A DNA stretch of 64,000 bases from UBA5066 sp048500275 (GCA_048500275.1 JASNYI010000001.1:2108001-2172000); one strand, 5' to 3'. Shown: positions 16,801 through 25,165, counted from the first letter of the stretch. Notes: a model not told the origin generated them from the sequence alone. Numbers and translations: made by a program.

Positions 16801-18899
16801 GCGCTCGGGAGGCGCCGGCACGCGACGCGGGTCAGGTGGAGCAGCTTGTGAAGGAGATCGCTCGGTCGGAATCCCTCTTCACCCGCGATCTGCAGGACGA
16901 ACCGCTCGCCCGCGCCCGAGAGGAGAGCGGCAGCGAGCGTGTCATCGACCCAGTGTTTCGGATAGGCGGCGCCCCGGATCACCCCGAGCGCCCAGGCGGA
17001 AGCCTCGGCGAAGGCGACGTCGAGCCACTCGCTCAGCCAGACCCGGAACGCCCGTCGGATTGCTGGCTGTGTTCCGATCCTTCCGAAGAAGATCGTCGGG
17101 TTGCGCGCGGCGAGGGTGAACTCGTGTTCGATCCAGTGCTGGAGGGCCCAGTCCTCGAGCACGTCGTCGGCGGGCGCGAGAGCGTCCGGATTGTCGGGAC
17201 TCCCGGCGACCAGCATGTCCCGGCGGAGGTCCTGGATAACCTCAGCGTCGAGGTCGTCGCAGAGCACGTAGGCCTCGAGGGATCGAGCCCGACGTCTCAC
17301 GATCTCGAGGAAGGCGTTGGCGCGACGCGTTGGCATCCCGCCTCCCTGGTACGCATCGCAGCGCACGACCTGACTCCAGACCCTCTGGCGGAAGCCGCGG
17401 GCGTCCGTCGGCAAGGGCGCGGCCCAGGTCATCCTCGCTGCCATCCCAAGGTAGAAGGGATTCCGGAGCAGCTTCCGAAGCCTCGTTTGGCCGAGCGGCG
17501 CCGTGAGCGCCGGGATTGCAGCCGATACCACGTCGAGGTCTTTATCGTCGAACTCCAGTACCTGGAGAACGCTCACGGGTCGCGCGGCGCCTTCCAGGAA
17601 GGCGCTCCGGAAGGTCTCGACCGCAAAGCTCCGGCAGGTGATCACGACGACCCAGCTCGGATCCTCGCCGAGCGTGGCGAGGAGATCTCGGAACGCGTCT
17701 CGCTCGGAGTCGGCCGTCTCCAGGAAGCGCTCGGCGCTCTCGATCAGGATCACGTTCCTGGGGTAGAGGGCACCGGTCGAGAGGAGTCGCGCCGCGGTCT
17801 GCCCGTGGGGGAGGAGCACCTGGTTAATGTCCCCGGCCGTCGCAAGCATCCCAGGTCGGAACGCGAGCGCAATTCCGTCCTGTCTGAAGGACTCGAACAC
17901 TCGTCGGGCGAGAGCCGACTTCCCGACGCCTGGCTCACCAGAGACGACGACGAAGCCTCCGCTGTTTACCAAGCTCAGAAGGTGCGCTTCGGCTTCTGCC
18001 CGCGGGACTTCGACGCCCTGGATCGAGGTCGTGACGCGGCGGAGGACCACATCTGAGGTGCTCCTGAGCGACTCGAGTTCCTTCTGGAACGGCGCACTCC
18101 GGGGGAGGACGGGCCACCCGATCTCCTTCGCGACCTCGATAGCCGTGACGCTTTGCGCTCGGCCATCCCAGGACTGGGCGACCGTGACGAGCTCGGACCA
18201 GGCATCCGTCTGTGGCGCGCCAGCTGTGGTGTCGGCCGCGACCTGTACGATCGTCCGAATTGACGCCTCTGCGGCGCCAGCCCTCGATCCGAAGTCCAAG
18301 TACACGAAATCCAGGACCCGGAGAAACCGGAAGAGGCGGTCCTCCGAAATGATCCCTTTCGTAGCCTCCTTCAGCATCTCGCGACAGGCGTCGCGATACT
18401 GCAGCGCCCGCCTCGGCAGGTACCCGTCAATCTTCAGGCGACGGTCAAGGTCCATCTCGTCGGTGGACGCACGGGCGCAGTCGAGGAGAGCCCGGAATCC
18501 GTGGAAGAAGTCACTTGAGCCGCGCTGGAGGACGAATCCGAGCGTGTCGCGCGCTGGGTCGAAGCGTTCTTCGGAGAAGTCAGCCCAAGCGCTCCCGAGC
18601 GCGGCGACGCTCTCTTCGTCTGACTGCCGGAAGTGAAACTGCCGCTTCGCCTGGAGGGCAGCCTTATGAACGATACCGGATCGATCCTTCCCAACGAGCA
18701 GGAGATCGTCCGTCCTCCAGTCGAGATGACGCGACTGGAGGTGTACCGACTCGAGGCGGCACCCGCGGAGCAGGGGTGGGGTGCCGCCAACGAGAAGGAA
18801 TGCGAGGTAGGCCGCGTCAACCTGGAACTCGAAGGCTACCCCGGAACCGCCGGTGGCTTCTGGGCTCGTAGTTGGTGGGGGCTCGACCATCACTGTCAT
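13836..18899 (-). CDS. Avs-like STAND NTPase with N-terminal nuclease-like domain (antiphage candidate)
   Basis: 1687 residues. About 18-110 resemble a DUF4297/Cap4-type PD-(D/E)XK nuclease: SGVAFEFQVDAAYLAFLL, then E50, the TDDLLL acidic pair (64-65) and QAKRQ (Gln83, Lys85). A STAND/NACHT-type NTPase follows, with Walker A GEPGVGKSA (321-329), Walker B VILIESAE (383-390) and a sensor strand VVVITCR (417-423). The last 1100 residues are helical without obvious repeats and would form the sensor. This layout (nuclease, STAND, long sensor) is that of Avs-type proteins, which recognise phage proteins and then activate the effector. The gene stands alone on the minus strand, divergent from the methyltransferase operon. 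Specific target and activity are inferred. Confidence 0.78.
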   Translation of the reverse strand: MTVMVEPPPTTSPEATGGSGVAFEFQVDAAYLAFLLVGGTPPLLRGCRLESVHLQSRHLDWRTDDLLLVGKDRSGIVHKAALQAKRQFHFRQSDEESVAALGSAWADFSEERFDPARDTLGFVLQRGSSDFFHGFRALLDCARASTDEMDLDRRLKIDGYLPRRALQYRDACREMLKEATKGIISEDRLFRFLRVLDFVYLDFGSRAGAAEASIRTIVQVAADTTAGAPQTDAWSELVTVAQSWDGRAQSVTAIEVAKEIGWPVLPRSAPFQKELESLRSTSDVVLRRVTTSIQGVEVPRAEAEAHLLSLVNSGGFVVVSGEPGVGKSALARRVFESFRQDGIALAFRPGMLATAGDINQVLLPHGQTAARLLSTGALYPRNVILIESAERFLETADSERDAFRDLLATLGEDPSWVVVITCRSFAVETFRSAFLEGAARPVSVLQVLEFDDKDLDVVSAAIPALTAPLGQTRLRKLLRNPFYLGMAARMTWAAPLPTDARGFRQRVWSQVVRCDAYQGGGMPTRRANAFLEIVRRRARSLEAYVLCDDLDAEVIQDLRRDMLVAGSPDNPDALAPADDVLEDWALQHWIEHEFTLAARNPTIFFGRIGTQPAIRRAFRVWLSEWLDVAFAEASAWALGVIRGAAYPKHWVDDTLAAALLSGAGERFVLQIAGEEGFRPSDLLHKLLHLTRVACRRLPSAAREPHFVGTQILLPEGAAWEGLLAWLDKIPSENLPTPAIPLYLNFLEDWALQVTPRSPYPSGSDAAGRTALRLVERAAALSYSNRERTKERALRVALSVPLVVSGDLQALVDAAVAPDADRTDSIVVKMVLGIASGASAARDIPQLAVACVEHVFGMSPAVQAAAKEQDWHGDDMHAVETAFAIPPYGRELGFPPSGLHGPFRHLLAHHPVIALDLIVRITNHACDAYGIADVRLLERPGRISFPLPNGKTAEQWINERLWGLFRSATVGPYPLQCALMALENWLLERAEAQDPSLEGALLDLLAKSNNVAITAVVLSVAQAWPQQTRRAILPFLAHRVFFDLDRNRWATDQTGAGRVLENVAFGRTPEDTLYATERKTSNARVHRQQMLETTATRLQLTEARDEVWALIDRLRSALPPQAARTDEDRLWELVLHRIDLRVFVPAGPIEDGRVLIQPSPPPPEVARMLDASRPLLEARTQRLGLFVWAKAVFDGSSTAGHDPNAWRGKLVEALRFHQEGAYEEEGFDPSASAPAYIAALCVRDHLAELSDAERDWCIGAVCSGVEATSDDEFSLGGESSHALDGGMAAASVLPGLVPRMRGTPVEDRLLHALACCVLHAKAGYVETTFAGIGRELLVSDRDLALSCLKARVAYSHLLEEKGRGWAWQDDAGKHQARVALRGIIERREHWEDPQILATLNYTRWPWLGLVKELLAVFRWQPTDALGRHYLQRLAQLLASSWTEAARSTRSIPSDDDDRLVRFEGGTEHDISRSLASIALEQPPDVALVVTDPIRASMKVAGREVADFVRSLIFAQDGRGPSETFTTLWTSFATTYEEIAGGPGHEKDELLRSLFFDIPWNPGVREWAPLQGHEREVWSLFKRLAPSAELIEVFTGFLRTVGSVLVLDALPDVSEKLADGSGKGRLTAKAIQRLEPVLSRLIYGGSIPIRRDEPLRTGTLTLLDAMIDGGSSSAYRMRDDFLTPLAPRT

Positions 18900-19527
18900 T
18901 GTTCAGCGCAGAACCCGCGCCGTCTAGCGCGGACGCGCGAAAGAGGGAGTGCCGGGATGCGAAATAGGAAGCCACTGGCCTTGTGAATTCGGCTCGCTGT
19001 AAGGGAAGGACCTGAGCGGTGAGCCCTTCAGACAGGGAACCTTGTTCGAGGACCGGCCACGGAAGCGGGGTGCAGCTGTCGGGCGACGCCCACGAGCCGA
19101 TGCTGACGATCGAAGCGGCGATTCGTCGTCGTTGCCTTGCTCGCGCCGCGCTCCAGGACGAACCCTCGGAGCGCAGCATTTGACGGTGGCCTCGGGAAGC
19201 AGACGGTTCGCGCTCATTCCACTCGGACGGCGGCGGACCGCGTGGGCGCAACCCGTATCAACAGAGGTCCAGGTGCGCCCCATTTAGAAATGACGTCGGG
19301 ATGCGCCCAGAAACTAGGAAGGCTGCGATTCGGTCGGGCCTCGTAACCACCTGATTCCGAGGATCTTATGGGTAGTTGCCGGAGGGCGAAGATTTGAACC
19401 TGCGACCCCTGGATTATAGGGCAGCAGGTGCGGCAGCACCCTCGGCCATCCTGATCCAGTCGTCCAGTGCCAGCGGACGCAGCCGGAGTCCAAGTCCATT
19501 CCACGAGGCGGGGTATCCTCGATTCAC
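18900..19527. other. Intergenic region between divergent defence-like units
   Basis: 628 bases with no supported gene, between the start of the STAND gene and the start of the methyltransferase. It contains a decayed copy of the tRNA-fMet 3' region (19249-19452). Promoters for both divergent units must lie here; I cannot pick convincing boxes. Confidence 0.55.
19249..19452 (-). pseudogene. Decayed tRNA-fMet 3' half plus downstream flank (attachment-site remnant)
   Basis: This stretch is collinear with 28004-28205. The 100 bases from CAACCC to GTAACC match about 70 of 101 bases of the flank of the intact tRNA with almost no gaps (shared AGAAAC, ATGAC, CGTAACC). The next 80 bases match the tRNA itself: AAGATTTGAACCTGCGACC against AAGATTTGAACTTGCGACC, then GGATTAT against GGGTTAT. 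The acceptor, T and anticodon stems carry mismatches (anticodon loop CTATAAT) and the downstream terminator hairpin is destroyed, so it cannot be a working tRNA. It looks like an old duplicated attachment site. Confidence 0.7.
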
Positions 19528-20823
19528 GTGAAGGCATTCCGACCGTACGTTGATTATCTCCATGTCATTCTCAGAGCAGAATCCTCCTCGGGAGGCCAAT
19601 GCAGCGATCGAATCGACGCCGTCCTCGACGGCCAGCCAGCATCGGAACTCAGAAGGCTGGTAGATGTCGCAACCCGGAGATCCTCGGGAGCCTTCTTCAC
19701 CGGGTCGCGACTCGCAGAGGTCGCTCTGGGTCCGATGCTGCAAACAATCTCTCACGACTCCGTCATAGTCGACCTCGCCTGCGGCGCCGGCGATCTTCTC
19801 CTCGCGTGCACGCCGCGTTTGCGGCGGCATCCCACGCTCGCCCAGACGCTTGAGGACTGGGCCACGAAGCTAATCGGACGGGACATCCACGCGGAGTTCG
19901 TGGAAGCCGCGAAACTTAGACTCATCCTCCAGGCGGTCCGCCTCGGAGGATTCCACGGCGAATCTGTACCCCCGATCGCCAGGCTATTCCCTCAGCTAAC
20001 GGTTGCCTCTGGTCTGGCCGCCGATGCCTTGCAAGTACCGGCGACCCACATCGTCGTGAACCCGCCATTCGTCCCGGTCCTGGCGCCTTCAGGCTGTACG
20101 TGGGGAACCGGTAGCGTCACGTCTGCGGCACTGTTTTTCGAGACGTGGCTTCGCCGAGCGCCAGTGGGTGCGCGTGTGGCGGCAATCCTTCCGGAAGTCT
20201 TGCGAAGTGGTTCACGATACAGAGCATGGCGTCGAATGATCGAAGGCCGTTGCGATGTCGATCAGATTCAAGTGCTCGGCCAGTTTGCTCCGGACGTCGA
20301 CATCGACGTCTTCGCTCTCCATGGGCGAGTGCGCGAGCCCGCGATAGCGTCCGCCTTAACAGATTGGCTTAAGTCAGAAGAGGTCGGCACAACGCGTCAA
20401 CGCCTCGGAGAGCTCTTCGAGATTAGCGTCGGCTCGCTTGTTCCCTATCGAGAACCTAGGCGCGGTCCCTGGACGCCGACCGTCTATCCGAAGGGACTCC
20501 CGGCCTGGAGCATCGTCCGGGAGATTACCGTCAGGCGGCGCTTCTCCGGACGGACGGTTGTGCCGCCGTTTGTTGTCGTTCGTCGGACATCACGTCCTGG
20601 AGACAGTGGTAGGGCAATCGCGACGATCATCGCCACGGATCGGGCAGTTGCGGTCGAGAATCACCTGCTCGTGCTCGTGCCTCGGGACGGAACACTAAGA
20701 ACGTGTCGCGCCGCAGTGGACGCTCTTCGGCGACCGGAGACGGATGCCTGGCTCGACCGACGTATCCGATGTCGCCATCTGACGGTGCCGGCGATGGCCG
20801 AGGTTCCGTTTGACAGGGGCTAA
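19528..20823 (+). CDS. N6-adenine DNA methyltransferase
   Basis: 431 residues, GTG start without clear ribosome site. The order of motifs is that of type I/IIG-like adenine methyltransferases: motif X GAFFTGSRLAE (54-64), SAM-binding motif I VDLACGAGDLLL (81-92), motif II IGRDIH (116-121) and catalytic motif IV NPPF (178-181). The C-terminal 200 residues would hold target recognition. No restriction endonuclease is adjacent. The next gene, 31 bases on, is a DUF262 protein, followed by a RelA/SpoT-like gene, so the methyltransferase probably marks self DNA for that pair or is the modification half of an unusual defence system. Overall base composition is less GC-extreme than in the chromosomal genes. 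Confidence 0.85.
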   Translation: MKAFRPYVDYLHVILRAESSSGGQCSDRIDAVLDGQPASELRRLVDVATRRSSGAFFTGSRLAEVALGPMLQTISHDSVIVDLACGAGDLLLACTPRLRRHPTLAQTLEDWATKLIGRDIHAEFVEAAKLRLILQAVRLGGFHGESVPPIARLFPQLTVASGLAADALQVPATHIVVNPPFVPVLAPSGCTWGTGSVTSAALFFETWLRRAPVGARVAAILPEVLRSGSRYRAWRRMIEGRCDVDQIQVLGQFAPDVDIDVFALHGRVREPAIASALTDWLKSEEVGTTRQRLGELFEISVGSLVPYREPRRGPWTPTVYPKGLPAWSIVREITVRRRFSGRTVVPPFVVVRRTSRPGDSGRAIATIIATDRAVAVENHLLVLVPRDGTLRTCRAAVDALRRPETDAWLDRRIRCRHLTVPAMAEVPFDRG

Positions 20824-20854
20824 TCTCGCTTAGGAATAGAAAGGCAGTTGGTGC

Positions 20855-21970
20855 ATGGACAGAAGCGCTCGGCCCCAAGACGTAACTTGGTTTCTGGACC
20901 AGCGGCGGAACGGCCAGCTGGAACTTGATCCGCCGTATCAGCGCCGCAGCGTCTGGAGTCCGCGAGACCGCCGATACTTCCTCGACACCATCTTTCGGGG
21001 CTACCCGAGCCCGGCGATCTTTCTCTATAAACGCCTCGATGAGGCAGGAAAGGCGGTCTACGACGTCGTCGATGGCAAGCAGCGTCTTGAGACGCTCTTT
21101 CTCTTCGTGGATGGCAAGATTGCCATGGCCTCGGACTACGGGGACAGCCGGCTTGACGGCAAGAAGTGGCGCAATCTCGACGATGATCTGAAGCACAAGC
21201 TCTGGAACTACGAACTGCCCGTCGAGTTCATAAAGATCATCGAAGGTAATGTCCTGAACGAAGTGTTCGCGCGGCTGAACCGCAACTCTCGAAAGCTCGA
21301 GCCCCAGGAGATCAGACACGCACGGAATGATGGTTGGTTCATCTCCTTCGCGGAGCGTGAGGCCGAGCAGGAGGAATACTGGAAGACCTTCAGAATCACC
21401 ACCACGGCCCGATCACGGCGCATGAAGGACGTCCAGTTCATCTCGGAGCTGCTACTCGTGGTGTTGGATGGAAAGGTCATCGGGTTCGACCAAGAGGTTC
21501 TGGACGCCGCGTCAGCAAACTACGATTCGCCCGAGGAACTGAATCCAGACTTCGATCCAGACGAGGTCGCGGCGCGCTTCGGCGCTGCAAAGGAGTTCCT
21601 GGCGGCGATGGACCGGACGAACGGCTGCGTGCGTCGCTTCGCCACGACCCTGAACAACTTCTACTCCCTCTGGGCTTGGGTGGTAGTCAGCAATCCGCCT
21701 TTGACAGATGCGCCCAAGGTCGCCGAAGCGTACGGGGTCTTTATGGAGAGTGTCGCCGTTCTCAAAGAGGAGCTCCAGAAGCACGAGGACGACCTCGAAG
21801 CGTTCCTGAAGGCGCAGGAGGCTAAGGTGCAGGAGACGGGTGGCGAGTTCTCCCGCGCGTTCCGGTACGTGCAGAATGCAACTGGCGCGAGTACGGAGCC
21901 GCAGCAGAGACAAGCTCGACACGAAGTGCTGCTCGCTGTTCTTTCAAAGACCGTGAGTGAACCGGCGTGA
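20855..21970 (+). CDS. DUF262 (GmrSD N-terminal-like) protein
   Basis: 371 residues. YQRRSVWSPRDRRYFLDTIF (28-47), followed by the RGYPSPAIFLYK stretch, and VDGKQRLETLF (72-82) are the hallmark blocks of DUF262, the ParB-like nucleotide-hydrolysing domain found in GmrSD type IV restriction and several antiphage systems. The usual C-terminal DUF1524 HNH nuclease domain is absent: the last 150 residues are helical and charged (SVAVLKEELQKHEDDLEAF). It likely senses modified DNA or a nucleotide and passes the signal to a partner. Its stop overlaps the start of the RelA/SpoT-like gene by 4 bases (GTGA), strong evidence that the two act together. Confidence 0.85.
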   Translation: MDRSARPQDVTWFLDQRRNGQLELDPPYQRRSVWSPRDRRYFLDTIFRGYPSPAIFLYKRLDEAGKAVYDVVDGKQRLETLFLFVDGKIAMASDYGDSRLDGKKWRNLDDDLKHKLWNYELPVEFIKIIEGNVLNEVFARLNRNSRKLEPQEIRHARNDGWFISFAEREAEQEEYWKTFRITTTARSRRMKDVQFISELLLVVLDGKVIGFDQEVLDAASANYDSPEELNPDFDPDEVAARFGAAKEFLAAMDRTNGCVRRFATTLNNFYSLWAWVVVSNPPLTDAPKVAEAYGVFMESVAVLKEELQKHEDDLEAFLKAQEAKVQETGGEFSRAFRYVQNATGASTEPQQRQARHEVLLAVLSKTVSEPA

Positions 21971-22977
21971 AGATTCCGGCGTCGATCCGCAGCCTGCACG
22001 GACAGCTGCTGGAGCGACAGACTCTCCTTAAGGGGCAAGTCGACGCTCTCTTTAGCGGCAAGAAGCAGGTGCGTTGGCATTACGAGAGCCGACTAAAGGA
22101 GCTGGAAAGCTTCGCGCTGAAGCTCGAGACGGGCCGAGTCGCAAGCGTCAAGGACCTCGAGGACTTCTTCGCGTGCACGATCGTAGTAGAAAATCGGCAG
22201 GCTATCGGCAAGGCCCTGGAGCTCGTCCGAGAGCTGTTTCAGGTGGATTACATGCGGCCCGAATCGATGGAGCGGACGAGCAAGCGAGCCACGGATTTCC
22301 CCTTCGACGACCTGCGTGTCTATGCACGTTGGAAGGAGGAGGATGCCTATCCGCGCACCGGCGTGGAGGGCATCCTATTCGAGATCCAGATAAAGACATT
22401 CCTGCAACACGCGTGGATGATCGCGACGCACGACCTGGTCTACAAGACGGATCGGCCTAGCTGGCCCAAGGCGCGCATTGCGTTTCAGATCAAGGCGATG
22501 CTCGAGCACGCGGAGGCCTCGATCTTGGGTGCGGAAGAGCTAGCGGCCCTACCTGACCTCAAGATGTGCGATGACCAGACCAGCCATGTGCTTGAGGTCC
22601 TGGGGTTCGTGGAACGACACTGGGATGCGAGGCAACTTCCACGGGATCGAGTGCGGTTAGCGCAGAACATCGCCGACCTCATGAAGGCCCTTCGAGTTGA
22701 ACTCAGCGAGATGGACGAGGCCCTGAGGAAGGAGTCCGCAGAGGGGCGCGGCGACGAGATCTTGAATCTCTCGCCCTACGCCACGCTGCTCCAGACGATC
22801 CTGAAGCGGCTCCCCGAGAAGGTGACCGCGTTCCTCACTGTGAAGGAGAAGGACAAAGACAAGGGAACTCGGCGCGGCGGACGAGTGCTCGTCGTGCCGG
22901 AGGTCGATGGCTGTGAAGTGCTGCTGAGGGAGGATCACTCCCGCGTCGTTCTGGTGCCGAGCGCACCGCCAGCGTGA
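21967..22977 (+). CDS. RelA/SpoT-domain nucleotidyltransferase (toxSAS/CapRel-like)
   Basis: 336 residues. SRLKELESFALKLE (41-54) matches the RxKxxxS region, VKDLEDFFACTIVV (61-74) the DL-x-D-x-xG-x-RIV block, and FEIQIKTFLQHAWMIATHDL, ending in VYK (138-160), is the EIQI(K/R)T...HAW...H...YK signature of PF04607. There is no HD hydrolase, TGS or ACT domain, so this is a stand-alone synthetase, not housekeeping RelA. Enzymes of this family make (p)ppGpp or (pp)pApp or pyrophosphorylate tRNA 3' ends, and several serve as toxins in abortive infection. The gene is translationally coupled to the DUF262 gene. A growth-arrest effector released on infection is the most economical reading; it is inference. 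Confidence 0.82.
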   Translation: MKIPASIRSLHGQLLERQTLLKGQVDALFSGKKQVRWHYESRLKELESFALKLETGRVASVKDLEDFFACTIVVENRQAIGKALELVRELFQVDYMRPESMERTSKRATDFPFDDLRVYARWKEEDAYPRTGVEGILFEIQIKTFLQHAWMIATHDLVYKTDRPSWPKARIAFQIKAMLEHAEASILGAEELAALPDLKMCDDQTSHVLEVLGFVERHWDARQLPRDRVRLAQNIADLMKALRVELSEMDEALRKESAEGRGDEILNLSPYATLLQTILKRLPEKVTAFLTVKEKDKDKGTRRGGRVLVVPEVDGCEVLLREDHSRVVLVPSAPPA

Positions 22978-23120
22978 CGCCTTCGAGATCGCCCCTCGGT
23001 GTGGGTCCAGGCTGACCGATGAACTCGCGAGCAGCTGCGGTGTGGATCGTTGTGGTCCCCATTCGCGAATCGGATCGGGCGAGCCCGTGGGAAAGCTGGC
23101 GAAGCAAGTCGACGGGAGAT

Positions 23121-23149
23121 TTGAGACGCTGACGTCTATGGGCTACTAT
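23121..23149 (+). promoter_or_regulatory. Sigma70-like promoter for the HIT gene
   Basis: TTGAGA (23121-23126) and TACTAT (23144-23149) are spaced exactly 17 bases. Start would be near 23156, giving a leader of about 66 bases that contains the hairpin at 23170-23190. Confidence 0.55.
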
Positions 23150-23169
23150 CGACAAGGAAAAGGCACGAT

Positions 23170-23190
23170 CGGCTTCGTCCGACGAAGCCG
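23170..23190 (+). promoter_or_regulatory. Leader hairpin before HIT gene
   Basis: CGGCTTCGT and ACGAAGCCG form a perfect 9-bp stem with a three-base loop in the predicted 5' leader, 31 bases before the ATG at 23222. It could be an operator or an mRNA-stability hairpin. Confidence 0.4.
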
Positions 23191-23221
23191 TGTCAGTTGG
23201 AACCCTCACCGGGAGTAAACA

Positions 23222-23680
23222 ATGCCGACGGAAACGCTTACGAAGTTCGGTTATCCTGAGAATCTGCTTGCCGAGTACGAACACTGGGCCGTACTCCTTC
23301 GCCCAAAGCAGGTTACTGCTGGCAGCCTAGTGCTGGCGTGTACGGACGCTATCGAGAAGGTCCCGGATCTCTCGATCGAGGCATTCGCAGAGTTGAAAAC
23401 GGTAACGACCGACCTAGAAGCCGCATTGCGTTCTGCGTTCGCATTCGACAAGATCAACTACCTGCTCTTGATGATGGTCGATCGATATGTGCATTTCCAC
23501 GTGATTCCAAGGTATGAATCGGATCGCGTTTGGAGTGGCGTCGTGTTCAAAGATGCCGGTTGGCCAAAACACCCGGCACTCGACCAGTGCGCGTCGCTCA
23601 ACGCAAGCGAGTTCGCCGACCTGAGGCGCTTCCTGCGGTCGCGGTGGCCTAGGCCCGAAACGCGGCCCTCAACTCCATAG
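23222..23680 (+). CDS. HIT-family hydrolase/transferase
   Basis: 152 residues. HFHVIPRY (about 97-104) is a histidine-triad-like motif in which the third position of HxHxH is replaced by Pro, as in the more distant HIT/AP4A-phosphorylase branch. LLMMVDRYVHFHVIPRYESD places it on the usual beta strand before the triad. HIT proteins hydrolyse or transfer nucleotidyl groups from nucleoside phosphates. It is followed 8 bases later by a nucleotidyltransferase gene, so the two probably handle the same nucleotide-linked intermediate. A GGGAG ribosome site precedes the ATG. Confidence 0.75.
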   Translation: MPTETLTKFGYPENLLAEYEHWAVLLRPKQVTAGSLVLACTDAIEKVPDLSIEAFAELKTVTTDLEAALRSAFAFDKINYLLLMMVDRYVHFHVIPRYESDRVWSGVVFKDAGWPKHPALDQCASLNASEFADLRRFLRSRWPRPETRPSTP

Positions 23681-23688
23681 GCGCGCAG

Positions 23689-24444
23689 GTGCCAAGGCGA
23701 TCGCCTGTGGGTAGCATTCGTCCTGTCATCCTTGCCGGGGGACTCGGCACGCGTCTGCGGCCTCGAACTTTGCTCCTTCCGAAACCGCTGCTGCCAATCG
23801 ACGGACGGCCTCTCCTCTGGTACGTGCTGGAGGCGGTGAATCTCGGAGGCCTCCTTCCGCCAATCGTCACGTTGGATTACAAAGCGGAACTCATCCAGTC
23901 GTATTTTGATGGGGCGCGGGCCACCTTCTTGACGCTGCCCGATGTCACAATGGCGGAGGCCTTTCTAACAGCTGCGGCTAGCGACGATGCAAGCGCCTTC
24001 TTGGGCCTTAGCTCGGATGTAGTCTTCCCGAGAGGATTGATTGACAGCCTCGTCCGAATGCACACGGAGTGCGCCAATGAAGATGTCGCTTTGTTCACGA
24101 AACTTGCTGAACCGGGGCACAAGAAGTGGCGCTTCGTTGTCCAGGACGAAAGGCTGAAAGATGTCGTAAGAGAAGACGTGAACACAAATGAGGAGCGAGT
24201 GGCGATGATTCTGAGCCGTGAAACGGTGCAGTATTGTCGCAATCGGCTGCCGAGACCGGTCGCTGAGGCAGGGATACCTCCAGAGCTTCGGGGCTTTCAG
24301 ACTGGGTGGACCCTTCTCTTGAAGACCTTGGCAACGGGTGGGCGAGACATCCACGCAAGGGTTGTCGAATTGCCGATTCACAATCTGAATGTGCCTGGCG
24401 ACTTCGAGTCCGCCAGGGAGTTTGTGAGGGCTCAGGAGTTATAG
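23689..24444 (+). CDS. Sugar-phosphate-nucleotidyltransferase-like protein
   Basis: 251 residues, GTG start. VILAGGLGTRLRPRTLLLPK (13-32), then PLLPIDGRP, is the NTP-transferase signature (GGxGTRLxPxT...PKPL), and GLSSDVVFPRGL supplies the metal-binding Asp region. These enzymes couple NTP with a sugar- or polyol-phosphate to make an NDP-activated donor. The substrate is unknown. The convergent operon opposite holds a glycerate kinase, HAD and methyltransferase, which suggests an NDP-linked glycerate-type or unusual sugar product. Confidence 0.8.
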   Translation: MPRRSPVGSIRPVILAGGLGTRLRPRTLLLPKPLLPIDGRPLLWYVLEAVNLGGLLPPIVTLDYKAELIQSYFDGARATFLTLPDVTMAEAFLTAAASDDASAFLGLSSDVVFPRGLIDSLVRMHTECANEDVALFTKLAEPGHKKWRFVVQDERLKDVVREDVNTNEERVAMILSRETVQYCRNRLPRPVAEAGIPPELRGFQTGWTLLLKTLATGGRDIHARVVELPIHNLNVPGDFESAREFVRAQEL

Positions 24445-24484
24445 ATGCGACAGACCGGGCGAGCCTAGGTGGCCGAAACAGAGC

Positions 24485-25165
24485 TCACGGAAGGGCGAAG
24501 CTCTCGCCAAAGCCTAGGGTACGTACAGCGATTCGAGCATGTTGGCTAAGGCCGAGGGCTAGGGCCGAGGGGTCGACACGCGCCCGGTCCTTCGGACTGT
24601 CGAAATGCATGGGAACGACAAGGGCCGGCGCCAGTTGAACTGTGAACAACGCAGCGTCATCGACTCCCATGACGACACCGCGACCACCGATTGGGACGAA
24701 GAGCACATCGAGCGGTCCATCGAGGCCCAGTAGTTGCGGCTCGATGTAGCGAGTATCGCTTGTGTGATAAAGGCGACGCCCATCACTCGCTATGAGTACA
24801 CCGAAATTGACGACGCCCTCCCAGCGAACCACGTGGTCTGTGACTATCCCGGTAAGCGTGAACCCCTTGTGCGCTAGTGTGGCGCCAACATTGAGAACGG
24901 TGGCCTCGATGCCGATTTGCTTGAGGATAGGGGCGAGTTCGTGGTTCGTAACGACGCGCGGCGAGTGCGTTCGGCAAATCGTCTCGACGGCGCTGCGATC
25001 GAAATGATCCTCATGTTTGTGCGTTACGATTAGGACATCAACGCGGCCAAGGTCCGAGGGCGTGAAGGCACCTTCAAACGAGTATCGGCCGGGGTCGATC
25101 AGCAACCGGCACCCCGCGCTGTCCTCGAGCAGAAAGGAAGACTGAGCGTACTTGGTTATTCGCAT
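24485..25165 (-). CDS. MBL-fold metallo-hydrolase (UlaG-like)
   Basis: 226 residues. THKHEDHFD is the HxHxDH metal motif of metallo-beta-lactamase-fold hydrolases. The start SSFLLEDSAGCRLLIDPGR and the downstream HTSDTRY and PMHF blocks fit the UlaG/YtnP-like branch, which opens lactones or cleaves phosphoesters. It is the last gene of a minus-strand operon and its start overlaps the end of the methyltransferase gene by 10 bases. Confidence 0.82.
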   Translation of the reverse strand: MRITKYAQSSFLLEDSAGCRLLIDPGRYSFEGAFTPSDLGRVDVLIVTHKHEDHFDRSAVETICRTHSPRVVTNHELAPILKQIGIEATVLNVGATLAHKGFTLTGIVTDHVVRWEGVVNFGVLIASDGRRLYHTSDTRYIEPQLLGLDGPLDVLFVPIGGRGVVMGVDDAALFTVQLAPALVVPMHFDSPKDRARVDPSALALGLSQHARIAVRTLGFGESFALP

